Positions 17,757-26,132 of a stretch of 64,000 nt of DNA are shown here, piece after piece. The DNA comes from Dasania sp. GY-MA-18. Lineage in GTDB: Bacteria > Pseudomonadota > Gammaproteobacteria > Pseudomonadales > Dasaniaceae. The position numbers and the translations under genes were made by a program. Numbering within the stretch: the first letter of the stretch is position 1; every line of letters starts with the position of its first letter. The notes under the pieces are model-generated. The model was not told the DNA's origin. It ran no database searches and worked only from the letters and a program-made list of their open reading frames with translations. Location: positions 186,001 through 250,000 of the forward strand of contig NZ_JANHAP010000006.1 in NCBI RefSeq assembly GCF_024734385.1, in the 5' to 3' direction.

Positions 17757-18194
17757 GTGACAAGTAAAACTAAAAAAATAATGGTGGGCGCTTTGGAGCT
17801 GTGCGACTTGCCGGAATTAGAAATAAGCAAAATGAATGTGCGCATAGATACCGGTGCCAAAACCTCTTCTCTGCATGTAGATAATATCAGCGAGTTTGAA
17901 AAAAATAATGAAAAATGGGTGAGCTTTGATATACACCCTGATATCCATAATGTTGATCAAATTGTTAGGCGTAACGCCAAAGTTAAAGGCATGCGTATTA
18001 TTAAAAGCTCTAATGCAAGCAGTGAACACCGCTATGTAGTGGATACACTCTTTCAGTTGGGGGAAGACAAATGGCGCATAGACCTAACCTTAACCGATAG
18101 ATCCGGTATGAGTTATTTAATGCTGTTAGGCCGCCAGGCGATGGTTGGTCGTATTGTGGTAGATCCCGGCGAGGAGTTTTTGCTGGGTAAATAG
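17757..18194 (+). CDS. Retropepsin-like protease (RimB/DUF785 family)
   Basis: A 145-residue protein of the family annotated as ATP-dependent zinc protease but carrying a retropepsin-type aspartic site: VRIDTGAKTSSLH near residue 30 holds the catalytic DTGA, and YLMLLGRQAM near 120 is the hydrophobic-hydrophobic-Gly partner motif. In Pseudomonas the homologue RimB removes glutamates added to S6 by RimK, so the pairing with rimK makes de-glutamylation the best inference. The start codon is GTG at 17757, one base after the preceding stop, with AAGGA upstream. No signal peptide is present, so it acts in the cytosol. Confidence 0.88.
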   Translation: MTSKTKKIMVGALELCDLPELEISKMNVRIDTGAKTSSLHVDNISEFEKNNEKWVSFDIHPDIHNVDQIVRRNAKVKGMRIIKSSNASSEHRYVVDTLFQLGEDKWRIDLTLTDRSGMSYLMLLGRQAMVGRIVVDPGEEFLLGK

Positions 18195-18232
18195 CGCCGC
18201 TACTTGTGGCCATAAACTGTTGATGGGCTGAT

Positions 18233-20467
18233 ATGGATAATAATGTACTTTCTGAGTTAACCCGTATTACGACAGCTGTCTCTTATATAGATTCACCGCA
18301 AGAGCAGGTTGAGATGATTGTTAATTCAGTCAGTCAATCTATAGGGGTGGATGTTTGTTCGCTTTATCAAACTGACAGCAATAATAATTTAGTGTTATTG
18401 GCCAGTCATGGTTTGGATGCTTCACAGCCTATTACTATTCCACAGGGTAAGGGCCTGGTGGGGCGCGTGGTGGAAAGTAAACATACCCTTAATGTATGTA
18501 GCGCTCCAGATCACCCCAGCTACTTTTTTGTGCCTAAAAGTGGCGAAGAAAAATTTCACGGTTTTTGTGCTACCCCTTTAGTCGATCACGGCGTAGTGGT
18601 GGGGGTGTTAGTGGTACAAACGGTAGCGCCACAATTATTGGATAAAGCCAGTGAAGCTTTTTTGGAAACTCTGTCATCACACTTAGCCATTATTGTTAGG
18701 ACTATTCATATCAGCGATGGCCTTGATGATGATAGCCTGGGGATTAGCTGTGTGGCTGGCTCGCCGGGTATAGGCATGGGCTCCGCCATTATTGTTTCTT
18801 CACGCTCGGTGGAGGAAGTGAAAACTGCCTATGCGGAAAATCCACAGCAAGAAAAACAGAGCTTAAAGCACTTAGTTGCTACCTTAAATCAACAGATTGA
18901 CAGTGATAAGGCCACTATCTCACAAAAGAATATGGGAAATATTGATGAAATATTTTTTGCTATGCAAATGTTTCTCAAAGATCCCATGTTTATTAATTTG
19001 GTGGAAACCTTTATAGATACTGGCTACAACTTGCCTTCATCGCTGAAAAAAGCAGTAGGGCAATTGATCAGTGTTTTTAATGCTATGGAAGATGTATATC
19101 TTAAGGCTAAGGCCGATGATATACGTTATTTGGGCAATCGCCTCTACAATCTATGGCTGGATGAGGGTGGCGTTAAAAATATTGATACCAGTAAGCCATA
19201 TGTACTGGTAGGTAAGCAGATAGATATTTCTCATATTTCTGAATATTCGGGTGACAACCTAGTAGCTATAGTCACTGGTGAGGGGTCGTTGCTGTCCCAT
19301 GTGTCAGTTATCGCCAATGCGCTTAGCGTGCCCGCGGTAATGGGTTTGAGTGATAAACGTTTGCCCAGTGCTGGCAATCAATTAATTGTTGACGGTTATG
19401 CTGGCCGTTTATTTGTTGATCCTGGCCCCATGATTATATCGGCCTATAACGAGCTGGCTAATAAAGAAAGTTCTAAAAATGCAATTTACGATGAACTGAA
19501 AAATCAGCCTGCTACTACCTTGGATGGTGTGGCGGTAAAATTATTTGTCAACACGGGCTTACTGGCAGATTTGTCACCAGGTATCAAACATGGCGCCGAT
19601 GGGGTGGGTTTGTATAGAACCGAAATTCCTTTTTTGATACGAGATAGCTTTCCTACTGAAGATGAGCAAGTGCAGGTTTATCAAAAAGTCTTAGAGGCCT
19701 ATCAGGGTAAACCGGTTTATATGCGTACATTGGATGTGGGCGGTGATAAGCAATTACCTTATTTTCCCTTAGGTATAGAGGAAAACCCGGCATTAGGTTG
19801 GCGAGGTATACGTTTTTCGCTGGATAATATACAGCTGCTGATTACTCAGTTAAGGGCGATGTTAAGGGCCTCGGTAGGTCATAATGAATTGCATGTATTA
19901 ATACCTATGGTGTCCTCAACTCAGGAGTTAGATGAGTTTCGCGATTGCCTGAGCAAGGTTATGCAGCAACTGAGTGCTGAGGGCTATGCGGTTGAAATGC
20001 CAAAAATTGGCGTGATGATAGAGGTGCCAGCCGCTATCTCACAGCTACCTTTTTGGGAAAATAAAATTGATTTTATTTCTGTGGGTACCAATGACTTAAG
20101 TCAGTACCTTTTAGCGCTGGATAGAAATAACTCTAGGGTGGCCAACCGCTTTGATCATGTGCACCCGGCGGTACTGCACGAGCTGTATCGTATTATTAAT
20201 ACCGCAAAATCATATCGCATACCCGTATCTATATGCGGTGAAATGAGCTCTGACCCAGTAGCTGTGCTGTTGTTATTGGGCATGGGGGTGACCAAATTTA
20301 GTTTGGGGTCGTCTAAATTACCCAAAATAAAGTATTTGATTAGGCATGTAGTTAAGCAGCAAGCTGAAGCGCTATTACAGAAAGCATTAGAAAAAGATAA
20401 TGTGATAGAAATACGAAAGCTGGCAAATGACTTTATACAAAAAATTAATTTGGCTGAAACATTATAA
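18233..20467 (+). CDS. PtsP-like phosphoenolpyruvate-protein phosphotransferase with GAF domain
   Basis: A 744-residue enzyme I of the nitrogen PTS type (E. coli PtsP is 748). An N-terminal GAF domain (about 15-165) senses small molecules. GSLLSHVSVIANALSVPAVMG near residue 360 carries the phosphorylatable His. The PEP-binding TIM barrel has GADGVGLYRTEI, MRTLDVGGDKQ, GVMIEVPAA, GTNDLSQYLLALDRNN and the catalytic Cys in SICGEM. All catalytic motifs look intact. Canonical ptsP lies next to rppH in many gammaproteobacteria; here it is 38 bases after the retropepsin gene in the rimK operon, so a paralogue with a specialised role is possible. No HPr/NPr or EIIA gene is nearby. Confidence 0.92.
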   Translation: MDNNVLSELTRITTAVSYIDSPQEQVEMIVNSVSQSIGVDVCSLYQTDSNNNLVLLASHGLDASQPITIPQGKGLVGRVVESKHTLNVCSAPDHPSYFFVPKSGEEKFHGFCATPLVDHGVVVGVLVVQTVAPQLLDKASEAFLETLSSHLAIIVRTIHISDGLDDDSLGISCVAGSPGIGMGSAIIVSSRSVEEVKTAYAENPQQEKQSLKHLVATLNQQIDSDKATISQKNMGNIDEIFFAMQMFLKDPMFINLVETFIDTGYNLPSSLKKAVGQLISVFNAMEDVYLKAKADDIRYLGNRLYNLWLDEGGVKNIDTSKPYVLVGKQIDISHISEYSGDNLVAIVTGEGSLLSHVSVIANALSVPAVMGLSDKRLPSAGNQLIVDGYAGRLFVDPGPMIISAYNELANKESSKNAIYDELKNQPATTLDGVAVKLFVNTGLLADLSPGIKHGADGVGLYRTEIPFLIRDSFPTEDEQVQVYQKVLEAYQGKPVYMRTLDVGGDKQLPYFPLGIEENPALGWRGIRFSLDNIQLLITQLRAMLRASVGHNELHVLIPMVSSTQELDEFRDCLSKVMQQLSAEGYAVEMPKIGVMIEVPAAISQLPFWENKIDFISVGTNDLSQYLLALDRNNSRVANRFDHVHPAVLHELYRIINTAKSYRIPVSICGEMSSDPVAVLLLLGMGVTKFSLGSSKLPKIKYLIRHVVKQQAEALLQKALEKDNVIEIRKLANDFIQKINLAETL

Positions 20468-20497
20468 ATACAGCATTAGCCAGCCTTAGGAGGATCG

Positions 20498-21820
20498 ATG
20501 AAAATCACTGATGCTATAGATACCTCACCACTAAAGCTGTTGAGTAATCGCTTAGAAAGCCTCATTGCCGGGCGTTTATGGTTAAAGGTATTAATCGGCC
20601 TGGGACTGGGGGTTATTTTTGGGCTTTTACTAGGGCCGGAGCTAGGCCTGTTTGAGCTAAACACAGTTAGATTGATAACGGCATGGCTGGCGTTACCTGG
20701 GCAGGTATTTTTAGCGCTAATACAAATGATTGTAGTGCCATTAGTGGTGGCCTCAGTCGTTAAGGGCCTGGCAGCCAATAATGATATAGGCTCATTAAAA
20801 AAGATAGGCGCCTTTGCCTTGGTGTTTATTATTTTTACCACTGCTCTGGGGACGCTTACCGGCATAGGTTTGGGGCAGCTGATTAAGCCCGGGCGCTATA
20901 TAGATAGCACAGCTTTGGAAGTGCAGATGCCCGCTAGCAATGTAGTCAGTGCAGAAAAAGGCTTGCCTGCCGCAGCAGATGTACCAGAAAAATTATTATC
21001 AGTTTTCCCTAAAAATCCTATGGCCTCTATGGTTTCTGGTGAGATGTTGCAGGTGATCTTATTTGCAGCAATCTTAGGTGTCGCTTTAATATCTATACCT
21101 GCGCAACAGGCTAAGCCGCTGTTTGATTTGCTGGGGGCTTTGCAGGAAGTCAGTATGCGGGTGGTGTCGTGGGCTATGTATATAGCACCATTTGCGGTAT
21201 TTGGTTTAATTACTCGCTTAGTGGCTAATCTTGGTATTAATGTACTGGCGGGTATGTTGATGTATGTCATTACAGTATTACTAGGTTTATTAGTACTATT
21301 GGTTTTTTATCTGCTGGTAGTAAAGCTGGTAGGTAAAATATCGCTGAGTTTTTTTATTAAAGAGCTGAAAGAACTATTGTTATTGGCTTTTTCTACCAGT
21401 AGTTCGGCAGCTGTTATGCCCTTAACTTTGCAGCTTACTGAAAATACATTGTCTATAAGGCCGGGTATCGCCCGGTTTTTAGTGCCCTTGGGGGCGACGA
21501 TTAATATGACAGGCACCGCTTTATACCAAGGTGTGGCCACAGTATTTTTAGCGCAGGTTTTTCAAGTGGAGTTGACCATGGTTAGTTATGCCTTTGTGGT
21601 TACCATGGCGGTGGCTGCGTCTATAGGCTCGCCGGCTACTCCCGGTGCAGGTATTGTGATTTTGAGTATGGTGCTAGAAGGGGTAGGTATACCAGCCGCT
21701 GGTGTCGCTTTACTGCTGGGTGTTGATAGGGTGCTGGATATGTGCAGAACGGCAATCAATGTATTGGGTGATGTAGTGCTGTGTTGTGTGGCAGAGCAAC
21801 TGATAGAAAAAGATACTTAA
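20498..21820 (+). CDS. Dicarboxylate/amino acid:cation symporter (DAACS)
   Basis: A 440-residue inner-membrane transporter of the GltP/DctA family, taking up glutamate, aspartate or C4-dicarboxylates with Na+ or H+. Family landmarks: the TSSSAAVMPLTLQ hairpin near residue 308, GATINMTGTALYQGVATVFLAQ near 333, GSPATPGAGIVILSMVLEGVGIP, and DRVLDMCRTAINVLGD near 408. The usual NMDGT motif reads NMTGT, with Thr where Asp contributes to a sodium site in characterised homologues. It starts 30 bases after the PtsP-like gene with AGGAGG just upstream. Operon context with glutamate-related enzymes makes glutamate or aspartate a sensible substrate guess. Confidence 0.92.
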   Translation: MKITDAIDTSPLKLLSNRLESLIAGRLWLKVLIGLGLGVIFGLLLGPELGLFELNTVRLITAWLALPGQVFLALIQMIVVPLVVASVVKGLAANNDIGSLKKIGAFALVFIIFTTALGTLTGIGLGQLIKPGRYIDSTALEVQMPASNVVSAEKGLPAAADVPEKLLSVFPKNPMASMVSGEMLQVILFAAILGVALISIPAQQAKPLFDLLGALQEVSMRVVSWAMYIAPFAVFGLITRLVANLGINVLAGMLMYVITVLLGLLVLLVFYLLVVKLVGKISLSFFIKELKELLLLAFSTSSSAAVMPLTLQLTENTLSIRPGIARFLVPLGATINMTGTALYQGVATVFLAQVFQVELTMVSYAFVVTMAVAASIGSPATPGAGIVILSMVLEGVGIPAAGVALLLGVDRVLDMCRTAINVLGDVVLCCVAEQLIEKDT

Positions 21821-21850
21821 TCTAACGTTATGGGTAAATAAGGGTAAGCT

Positions 21851-22231
21851 ATGTTGAAAAATAAAGTCAGAGTTATATTTTCTGTGTTGCTGATGTTTTG
21901 GGTAGGCAATATTATGGCTGCTGACGTAATCTCTACAGGCTTACTAACCTTAGAGCCAGGTTTTGTTGGTGAAGAGATGGCGGTAGAGGTTGTTGCTGTA
22001 GAGTTTGATAGCGAGCAGGGCTATACCAAAATTACACTGACAATACCCTTATCCGAATATGAGCTAGGTGCTATTCAAGTTAAATCCGCCAAAGATGATA
22101 TTATCCCTCAGTTATTGCCCTATAAAAAAATAGAGAATAATAGTAATAACGATAAAGTCGGTGTAGTCATCTATGTAGGGAAGTCACTAAAATTGCCTAT
22201 CCGTTTATACTTTGACACTGCTGGTCAGTAA
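21851..22231 (+). CDS. Secreted protein of unknown function
   Basis: I do not recognise a family. The 126-residue product has a clear signal peptide (basic start, hydrophobic core VIFSVLLMFWVGNIM, probable cleavage after MAA). The mature part of about 100 residues is predicted mostly beta (alternating TKITLTIPLSEYELGAIQVK) and has no cysteine pair or lipobox, so a soluble periplasmic beta protein is likely. It lies 30 bases after the symporter and 41 before the outer-membrane gene on the same strand. It may be an accessory to one of them. Confidence 0.75.
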   Translation: MLKNKVRVIFSVLLMFWVGNIMAADVISTGLLTLEPGFVGEEMAVEVVAVEFDSEQGYTKITLTIPLSEYELGAIQVKSAKDDIIPQLLPYKKIENNSNNDKVGVVIYVGKSLKLPIRLYFDTAGQ

Positions 22232-22272
22232 TCGCTGTTAGCTGTAAAGTCTGTAAAATGCTGGATGAATAA

Positions 22273-23046
22273 ATGACCTATACAAAAACAATAATCAATA
22301 GCAATTCACTGCGATTGCTAGCTGCTTGCAGCCTGTTATTTAACGCTGCAGTGAGTTTTGCTGCCCACCCATTGATTTCGGATGATACTGGCACCCAAGG
22401 TGAGGGCAGGCAACAGCTAGAGCTAAGCTGGGATAGGATCAATGAAGATTCTGAAGGTGTTAACCGGCGCAGCTTAGATATGGTGTGGAGCTTAGGGCTG
22501 AGCGATGCCGTCGATGTAAGCATTTTTGTGCCCTATACCCATTTGTCTCATAGGCGGGTGGAGTCTACTAAAGGCATAGGCGATGGCAGTGTTAATATTA
22601 AGTGGCGCTTTTTAGGGCGCGACAGTTTTAGCATGGCGGCCACCTATAGCTTGGGTTTGTTAAATGGCGATGAAGACGAAGGTTTGGGCGACGAAGAATT
22701 ACTCAGCTTTGCCAATTTGGTGGCGCAAAAACAGTGGCAGTCTTGGCAGTGGTTGGTCAATGCCGGTTGGCAGTATCAGCATCAAAGTGATAGTCGTTTT
22801 CGCGATCATACTTGGCAGCTCTCCAGCGCTGTGTTGTATCAAAGCAGTGCGCAATGGACCTGGGTGGCTGATATAGGCTACCGGCAAAATCCTATCGCTG
22901 CCCGCAGTAATGCCGCGGCGGTTATGGTAGTAGGGGTTATATACCATCTCAGTCCAGAGTTGGATTTAGATGTGGGTTATCACAAGGGGTTAAACAAAGC
23001 CGATAAGAGTGAGCGTATAGGCCTGGGGCTGGCAATACGTTGGTGA
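22273..23046 (+). CDS. Outer-membrane beta-barrel protein (meta-pathway phenol-degradation type)
   Basis: A 257-residue exported protein with a signal peptide ending in FAA near residue 31. The mature start HPLISDDTGTQGEGRQQLEL is the typical opening of the MetA-pathway phenol-degradation family (PF13557), predicted outer-membrane transporters. The rest alternates polar and aromatic residues as in a beta barrel (SLDMVWSLGLSDAVDVSIFVPY, YSLGLLNGD), and it ends in an aromatic residue (IRW) as expected for BAM insertion. It is the last gene of the rimK operon, followed by a perfect-stem terminator. It could be a channel for the solute carried by the DAACS symporter. Confidence 0.82.
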   Translation: MTYTKTIINSNSLRLLAACSLLFNAAVSFAAHPLISDDTGTQGEGRQQLELSWDRINEDSEGVNRRSLDMVWSLGLSDAVDVSIFVPYTHLSHRRVESTKGIGDGSVNIKWRFLGRDSFSMAATYSLGLLNGDEDEGLGDEELLSFANLVAQKQWQSWQWLVNAGWQYQHQSDSRFRDHTWQLSSAVLYQSSAQWTWVADIGYRQNPIAARSNAAAVMVVGVIYHLSPELDLDVGYHKGLNKADKSERIGLGLAIRW

Positions 23047-23052
23047 TTAGCT

Positions 23053-23095
23053 AAGGCCGGTATCAGCATTAGGCTGATACCGGCCTTGTTTTTAG
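23053..23095 (+). terminator. Strong terminator ending the rimK-symporter operon
   Basis: A perfect 15-base stem AAGGCCGGTATCAGC / GCTGATACCGGCCTT with a five-base loop, followed by GTTTTT. It sits between two convergent operons. The T run is on the plus side only, so termination of the plus operon is the main role. Confidence 0.93.
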
Positions 23096-23105
23096 CTCTC
23101 TGATT

Positions 23106-23960
23106 TTATTTGGTTTGATCGCTGCGTATATGTAAATCCCTTTGTGGAAAGGGGATTTCTATTTTGTATTTGCGTAGGTGATCATCTATGGCCCATAAAT
23201 AATCGGAGGTGAGTGCGGTTGGGCGTTTAACTTGTTCGGCGGTTACCCACACGCCCAGCACAAAGTTAAGGCTGCTATCGCCAAAGCCACTCATCCATAC
23301 TATAGGTTCTCGGCCCGGGGTTTTAATGGTGTAACTTACGCTGTTAGCGGCCTCTAATACGGCTTTTTTTACCAGTTCTTTGTCGCTACCGTAAGCTACC
23401 CCTAAAGGGATGCGAAAACGTCTGACGCTTTCTTCCAGTGTCCAGTTGATCACTTTGCCATTAGTGAGTTCGGCGTTGGGTATGAGTATGTCTACATTAT
23501 CATTGGTTCTTATTAATGTGGCGCGCATATGTATTTCTATCACTTCGCCGGTTAAGCCCGAGTCTAGTTCAATAAAGTCGCCTACTTTTAGGCTGCGCTC
23601 TAATAAAATTGCCAAGCCAGAAACAAAGTTGTTGACTATCCCTTGTAAGCCCAGGCCTATACCCACACCCAAGGCACTGGCCATTAAGGCTAGCTTGCCC
23701 ATGTCTATACCCAGTACAGATATTGCCAGCACAAAACCGACAACATAAATACTGTATTGGGCAAAGCGCCCGATAATATAAAGGTGCGCCACCGTCATGG
23801 AGCTATCTTTATGAGTAAGGCGGTAAAAAATATTACGGATAATTCGGGCAATGATATAGGTGACGAGTAAAACCACGACAAAAGTCAGCACTTGGCTGGT
23901 GACTAGGGTGTAGTTACCTACATGTAATACAGGCGTTTGCCATATGTTGTCGTTTTCCAT
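23106..23960 (-). CDS. MscS-family mechanosensitive channel
   Basis: A 284-residue channel of full MscS size. Three N-terminal membrane segments (about 18-40, 65-85, 90-110) lead to ALGVGIGLGLQGIVNNFVSGLAILLERSLKVGDFIE, the pore helix and start of the beta domain. The MscS-C vestibule (about 185-275) follows, with RFRIPLGVAYGSDKELVKKAVLEA. Such channels open on membrane tension during hypo-osmotic shock. It is the last gene of a four-gene minus-strand run (MscS, CNNM, CorA, MscS), 13 bases after corA, and converges on the rimK operon. Confidence 0.93.
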   Translation of the reverse strand: MENDNIWQTPVLHVGNYTLVTSQVLTFVVVLLVTYIIARIIRNIFYRLTHKDSSMTVAHLYIIGRFAQYSIYVVGFVLAISVLGIDMGKLALMASALGVGIGLGLQGIVNNFVSGLAILLERSLKVGDFIELDSGLTGEVIEIHMRATLIRTNDNVDILIPNAELTNGKVINWTLEESVRRFRIPLGVAYGSDKELVKKAVLEAANSVSYTIKTPGREPIVWMSGFGDSSLNFVLGVWVTAEQVKRPTALTSDYLWAIDDHLRKYKIEIPFPQRDLHIRSDQTK

Positions 23961-23973
23961 GCTTAATCCTTAC

Positions 23974-24948
23974 TTAGAACCATTTCTTTTTCTTGAAGAT
24001 AATTGTTAGGGTAATTGCCATAAAAAACATGGTTATCATTAGCGCGGGGTAGGCAAACTTATATTTTAGCTCAGGTATATACTCAAAGTTCATACCATAA
24101 ATGCCCGCTAAAAATGTCAGTGGCACAAAAATCGCAGTTACCACAGTTAATATACGCATGGTGATATTGAGTTGGTGCGAGGTAATGGAAATATAGCTGT
24201 CTATCATGTCTCCACAAATATCGTAGTGCATTTGCGATAAGCTGTGCAAACGTTCTAGCCGCTCGGCGACATCGTTAATTTTATGGGCGTGACTAATGCT
24301 ATCAATAGGCAATTCTTCGTCGTCGTAAGTTTTTAGCTGGGCAAATATGGCGTTGTGATAATTAAATATACGTTTTAATTTGATCAGTTCAGCTTTATAG
24401 CTGGCTAGTTGTAGCAGTGCGCTTTCGCTGGATTCACTGCGTAACTCGTCCTCTATAGCGCTAATCTCGTTTTCAAAGTCCAGTGTTCTCTCGAGATAAA
24501 TGCCGGCAGACTTATGAATAATATCCAAGGCTATAATAATAGGCGGTGAAAAAGTCGCTTTAGACTTTTCGGCGGCCAGTACGGCATTGATACCTAATGA
24601 TACTTGCGGGTGTACCGTAATTAGCAGGCGTTCACTAATAAAGAACGCTATCTGTTGATGTACATATTTCAAATTGTTTTCTATGGCGTGTATGCCTTTG
24701 TACAGTAAAAAAATATGATCATCGAACAGTTCCACCTTGGGTGGGTGGCGTTTTCTAAAGGTATCGGTAATGGCTAGATGATGGCAATCTAGGCTGGCCA
24801 GTAGTTCGCTGTATTGCTCTATATTGTGGTCATCGTATTGGATATCAATCCATATTTTTTTGTGGGCATCTTGCTGCCACATAGCAATTTGTTCTTGGTG
24901 ACCTGTACTGACTTTGTTGTCGCTATGATATAGATAGGTATTAATCAT
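23974..24948 (-). CDS. CorA-family divalent-cation transporter
   Basis: A 324-residue protein with a large cytosolic N-terminal domain (to about 255), a long coiled helix, and two C-terminal transmembrane helices. The first of these ends in the family signature YGMNFEY (GMN motif near 291). The basic tail KKKKWF closes the protein. Family members transport Mg2+, Co2+ or Zn2+; the more divergent loop (EYIPELKYK rather than the MPE of classical CorA) leaves the ion open, and ZntB-like zinc efflux is an alternative. It lies between the CNNM-type gene (42-base gap) and an MscS gene (13-base gap). Confidence 0.92.
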   Translation of the reverse strand: MINTYLYHSDNKVSTGHQEQIAMWQQDAHKKIWIDIQYDDHNIEQYSELLASLDCHHLAITDTFRKRHPPKVELFDDHIFLLYKGIHAIENNLKYVHQQIAFFISERLLITVHPQVSLGINAVLAAEKSKATFSPPIIIALDIIHKSAGIYLERTLDFENEISAIEDELRSESSESALLQLASYKAELIKLKRIFNYHNAIFAQLKTYDDEELPIDSISHAHKINDVAERLERLHSLSQMHYDICGDMIDSYISITSHQLNITMRILTVVTAIFVPLTFLAGIYGMNFEYIPELKYKFAYPALMITMFFMAITLTIIFKKKKWF

Positions 24949-24990
24949 ATAGCCCTCGATATACTTTATTATATGGCTGGCCTTACTGGC

Positions 24991-26088
24991 CTAGTTATTT
25001 TTATCGCTGCTGTTAGTTTTTGTGCCGGCTTGTTGCGGTACCGAGCCTATGCCTTTTAATAGCCGCCCTAGAATATCCGCGCCAGTAATAACTCTACACT
25101 GTTCTGCTGTCCAAACAAGAATAATGTCTTTATCCATAACTTCGTCGGAAAGGCTGTCTTTACCTGCCGCTTCTTTTAACAGTTTCATGGCCTCCCCTAA
25201 GCTTAGCCGGCTATCTTTTACCACTATAGGGCGATGGCAAAATTGGTAGGGGTCAAAATTGGCGGCAGTGGTGTCGTTAGTGCTTGAGCTTTTATTATCC
25301 AGTAGTGCAGAGCGTATAAAGCCGTCAGCATCCAAGGTTAATTGCGGCTGTTGTTTATTGTCAGTGAGCACTACCCATTTATGGCCTGATTTATGTACTT
25401 GTTGTATGAAGGTTCGAAATTCATCCGAACCTGGTTCGGGTAGGGTCGGTAAATCAAGGCGGCAAGGGAGTTCGATAATACTGGCGGGGTCTAACACTTC
25501 GCCTTCTTGTGATACCTGTATATCTTCTACTGAGAGAAAGTTAATTGCTCCTATACCCTCTACATGTTCTACCTCGGCTTCTTCAGAGTCTATATGGGCT
25601 TTGATTATACCTTTTAACTCCTTGTCCCTAAGATAGGTGATGCCTTCTTTGCCTAGCCAGCCATCGAGCATAATCGCAGTGGGCTTGGCGACAGGGTATA
25701 GCAGCAGTTGATAGAAATTGATGACCGGCTTTAGCAGTGAGCCTACATTTAGGGCGTTGCGTGAGAAGTAGGCCTGGGGAATGATTTCACCCAAGATAGT
25801 AATAGCCACCGATGAAAATAAAAAGGCGTATAAGCCCACTAATACTGAATCAGATAATAGTGTGAGCAATACATTAATAGAAACATTGCCCCACAGTATA
25901 GTTGCCAGCAAAAAATTTGAGTCTTCGCGCAGGCTTAACACTTTTAGTGCCGCCTGATTGCTGCGCCCGGCTTCCACCTCTAGCTGCAATCGGCTAAGGC
26001 TAAAATAAGCGAGGTTAAGGCCGGAAAATACCGCAGATTGTGAGAGGCAAAATGCAATGCCTAACCAAATAAATATATCGTTGCTCAT
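24991..26088 (-). CDS. CNNM/DUF21-domain (CorB-like) membrane protein
   Basis: A 365-residue protein with an N-terminal DUF21 (CNNM) membrane domain of about 170 residues. Visible are FSGLNLAYFSLSRLQLE (the conserved motif after the first helix), NFLLATILWGNVSINVLLTLL and TILGEIIPQAYFSRNAL. A cytosolic part with CBS-like character follows. Related CorB/CNNM proteins export Mg2+ or act in Mg2+ homeostasis. The C-terminal region is divergent and lacks an obvious CorC_HlyC domain. Being flanked by CorA and MscS genes fits an ion-homeostasis operon. Confidence 0.88.
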   Translation of the reverse strand: MSNDIFIWLGIAFCLSQSAVFSGLNLAYFSLSRLQLEVEAGRSNQAALKVLSLREDSNFLLATILWGNVSINVLLTLLSDSVLVGLYAFLFSSVAITILGEIIPQAYFSRNALNVGSLLKPVINFYQLLLYPVAKPTAIMLDGWLGKEGITYLRDKELKGIIKAHIDSEEAEVEHVEGIGAINFLSVEDIQVSQEGEVLDPASIIELPCRLDLPTLPEPGSDEFRTFIQQVHKSGHKWVVLTDNKQQPQLTLDADGFIRSALLDNKSSSTNDTTAANFDPYQFCHRPIVVKDSRLSLGEAMKLLKEAAGKDSLSDEVMDKDIILVWTAEQCRVITGADILGRLLKGIGSVPQQAGTKTNSSDKNN

Positions 26089-26132
26089 AATGTGGCCTTA
26101 TTATTGTTTGGCGAATTTTAATAGCTGGGTGC

